Source: CAISIP01 sp031383745 (GTDB lineage Bacteria; Pseudomonadota; Gammaproteobacteria; Burkholderiales; Burkholderiaceae_C). From it: 7,756 bases of DNA. The position numbers were made by a program, and so were the translations under genes. Positions 6,789 through 7,756 of the stretch are shown in pieces. Each line of letters starts with the position of its first letter. The first letter of the stretch is position 1. The DNA is taken from contig JANMZX010000027.1 in assembly GCA_031383745.1 (NCBI GenBank), positions 1 to 7,756 on the forward strand, read 5' to 3'. The notes beneath the pieces were generated by a model, which made no database searches, had not been told where the DNA came from, and was given only the letters and a program-made list of their open reading frames with translations.

Positions 6789-6869
6789 AAGGCCGGGAAC
6801 CGCGCCGGGCGCCGACTAAAATCAAAGGCTCCCTCCCTCCCCGACCCCACCCGCGCAACCACCACCTCC
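6789..6869 (+). promoter_or_regulatory. metG upstream region: -10-like TAAAAT and C-rich leader
   Basis: TAAAAT at 6817-6822 is a good -10 match with no clear -35 upstream, placing a transcription start near 6829. The resulting leader of about 40 nt is strikingly poor in G and rich in C (CTCCCTCCCTCC followed by runs of ACC), with no Shine-Dalgarno sequence before the metG ATG. No hairpin, T-box or other riboswitch is recognisable. A rho-independent terminator for the patatin gene is not seen either. Confidence 0.45.
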
Positions 6870-7756
6870 ATGCCACGCCAACTCTTCGTGACCACCGCTC
6901 TGCCGTATGCCAACGGCAATTTCCATATCGGCCACATCATGGAGTACATCCAGGCCGATATCTGGGTGCGGCACCAGCGCATGCAGGGCAACGCGGTCGA
7001 CTTCGTCTGTGCGGACGATGCCCACGGCGCACCGATCATGATCGCCGCGGAGAAGGCCGGCAAGACACCGCAGCAGTTCGTGGCCGACATCGCCGCCGGC
7101 CGCAAGCCCTACCTGGACGGCTTCCACATCGCGTTCGACAACTGGCACTCGACCGACGCCCCGGAGAACCACGCACTCGCGCAGCAGATCTACCGCGACC
7201 TGAAACAGGCTGGCCTGATCACAACCCGGGTCGTCGAGCAGTTCTTCGACCCCGAGAAGCGCATGTTCCTGCCGGACCGCTTCATCAAGGGCGAATGCCC
7301 CAAGTGCGGCACCCAGGACCAGTATGGCGACAACTGCGAGAACTGCGGCGCCGTGTACGCGCCCACCGATCTCGTGCGGCCCTACTCCGCGCTGTCGGGC
7401 GCCACGCCGGTGCTCAGGAGTTCGGAGCACTTCTTCTTCCGCCTGTCGGACCCGCGCTGTGTCGATTTCCTGCAGCAGTGGACGCAGGACGGGCGCCTGC
7501 AGCCCGAGGTGGCCAACAAGGTCCGCGAGTGGTTCTCGCCACGCCAGAATGCCGACGGCAGCACCAGCGACGGGCTGGGCGACTGGGACATCAGCCGCGA
7601 CGCGCCGTATTTCGGCATCGAGATCCCCGATGCGCCAGGCAAGTATTTCTATGTGTGGCTCGATGCACCCATCGGTTACCTGGCCTCGCTCAAGAACCTG
7701 CTGGACCGGCGCGGCGTCGACTACGACGCCTACATGGCCAACCCGGTGCTGGAGCA
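6870..7756 (+). CDS. metG: Methionyl-tRNA synthetase, 5' part (cut by window edge)
   Basis: Charges tRNA-Met with methionine using ATP, an essential step of translation. The first 295 codons are present and the frame is open to the edge. The class I catalytic start is plain: TTALPYANGNFHIGHI, with the HIGH signature at His19-His22. The Zn-binding knuckle in the connective peptide is CPKC at 143-146 and CENC at 156-159, the Cys4 type also found in the E. coli enzyme. Further family segments include EHFFFRLS and FYVWLDAPIGY near residues 190 and 260-270. The KMSKS loop and the C-terminal domains lie beyond the edge. The ATG is fixed by the conserved N-terminus (MPRQLFVTTALPYANG), which leaves no room for a later start. 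No Shine-Dalgarno sequence precedes it. Confidence 0.97.
   Translation, partial: MPRQLFVTTALPYANGNFHIGHIMEYIQADIWVRHQRMQGNAVDFVCADDAHGAPIMIAAEKAGKTPQQFVADIAAGRKPYLDGFHIAFDNWHSTDAPENHALAQQIYRDLKQAGLITTRVVEQFFDPEKRMFLPDRFIKGECPKCGTQDQYGDNCENCGAVYAPTDLVRPYSALSGATPVLRSSEHFFFRLSDPRCVDFLQQWTQDGRLQPEVANKVREWFSPRQNADGSTSDGLGDWDISRDAPYFGIEIPDAPGKYFYVWLDAPIGYLASLKNLLDRRGVDYDAYMANPVLE

Noticed and set aside
6789..6816. Rho-independent terminator after the patatin gene
   Set aside because: The GC-rich stretch forms no clean hairpin followed by a T run.
6822..7430. Minus-strand open frame opposite the start of metG
   Set aside because: Antisense to conserved HIGH and Zn-knuckle coding sequence, and it would begin inside metG. 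No domain is recognisable.

Overview
The window is GC-rich chromosomal DNA (C/G strongly favoured at third codon positions) from what looks like a betaproteobacterium, most probably of the order Burkholderiales and the Comamonadaceae-like part of it. This placement is an inference from protein character, codon use, an Mrp/ApbC gene close to metG, and TAAAAT/CATAAT-type -10 elements close to start codons. No rRNA, tRNA, CRISPR array, transposase or other mobile element was seen.

Left block, minus strand (about 1-5421), read in transcription order from right to left: mrp/apbC (P-loop ATPase and Fe-S cluster carrier), a LysR-type regulator starting 24 nt after the mrp stop, then after a 97-nt gap a two-gene soluble NAD-linked formate dehydrogenase locus. 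That locus is a 603-residue fused NuoE-NuoF-like diaphorase subunit, followed with no gap (stop and start codons abut) by the molybdopterin (Mo or W) catalytic alpha subunit, which runs off the left edge. The fused beta subunit matches the two-subunit layout of Methylorubrum (Methylobacterium) extorquens FDH1 rather than the separate FdsG and FdsB of the Cupriavidus/Rhodobacter enzymes. Formate would be oxidised at the pterin centre. Electrons would pass through Fe-S clusters of the alpha subunit to the cluster and FMN of the beta subunit, and then to NAD+. The LysR regulator is the obvious candidate regulator, and a perfect inverted repeat with the T-N11-A form of a LysR box lies between it and the beta-subunit gene. 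Mrp could help load the many clusters of the dehydrogenase, but its presence may simply reflect the common mrp/metG neighbourhood.

Centre (5422-5498): a 77-nt divergent promoter region with a strong Shine-Dalgarno sequence for mrp on the minus strand, a 10-bp palindrome, and a -10-like box on the plus strand placed so that the patatin mRNA could be leaderless.

Right block, plus strand: a complete patatin-like phospholipase (GGGAR, GTSAG and DG motifs intact), then an 81-nt gap with a -10-like TAAAAT and a C-rich, SD-less leader, then the N-terminal 295 codons of metG (methionyl-tRNA synthetase), cut by the right edge.

Overall this is well-understood metabolism and housekeeping, and I see no convincing undescribed system. 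The points most worth checking are the loss of the NuoG-type His-Cys3 cluster motif in the alpha subunit, the LysR-box candidate, the hairpin plus T-run in the interdomain linker of the fused beta gene, and the possibly leaderless patatin gene.
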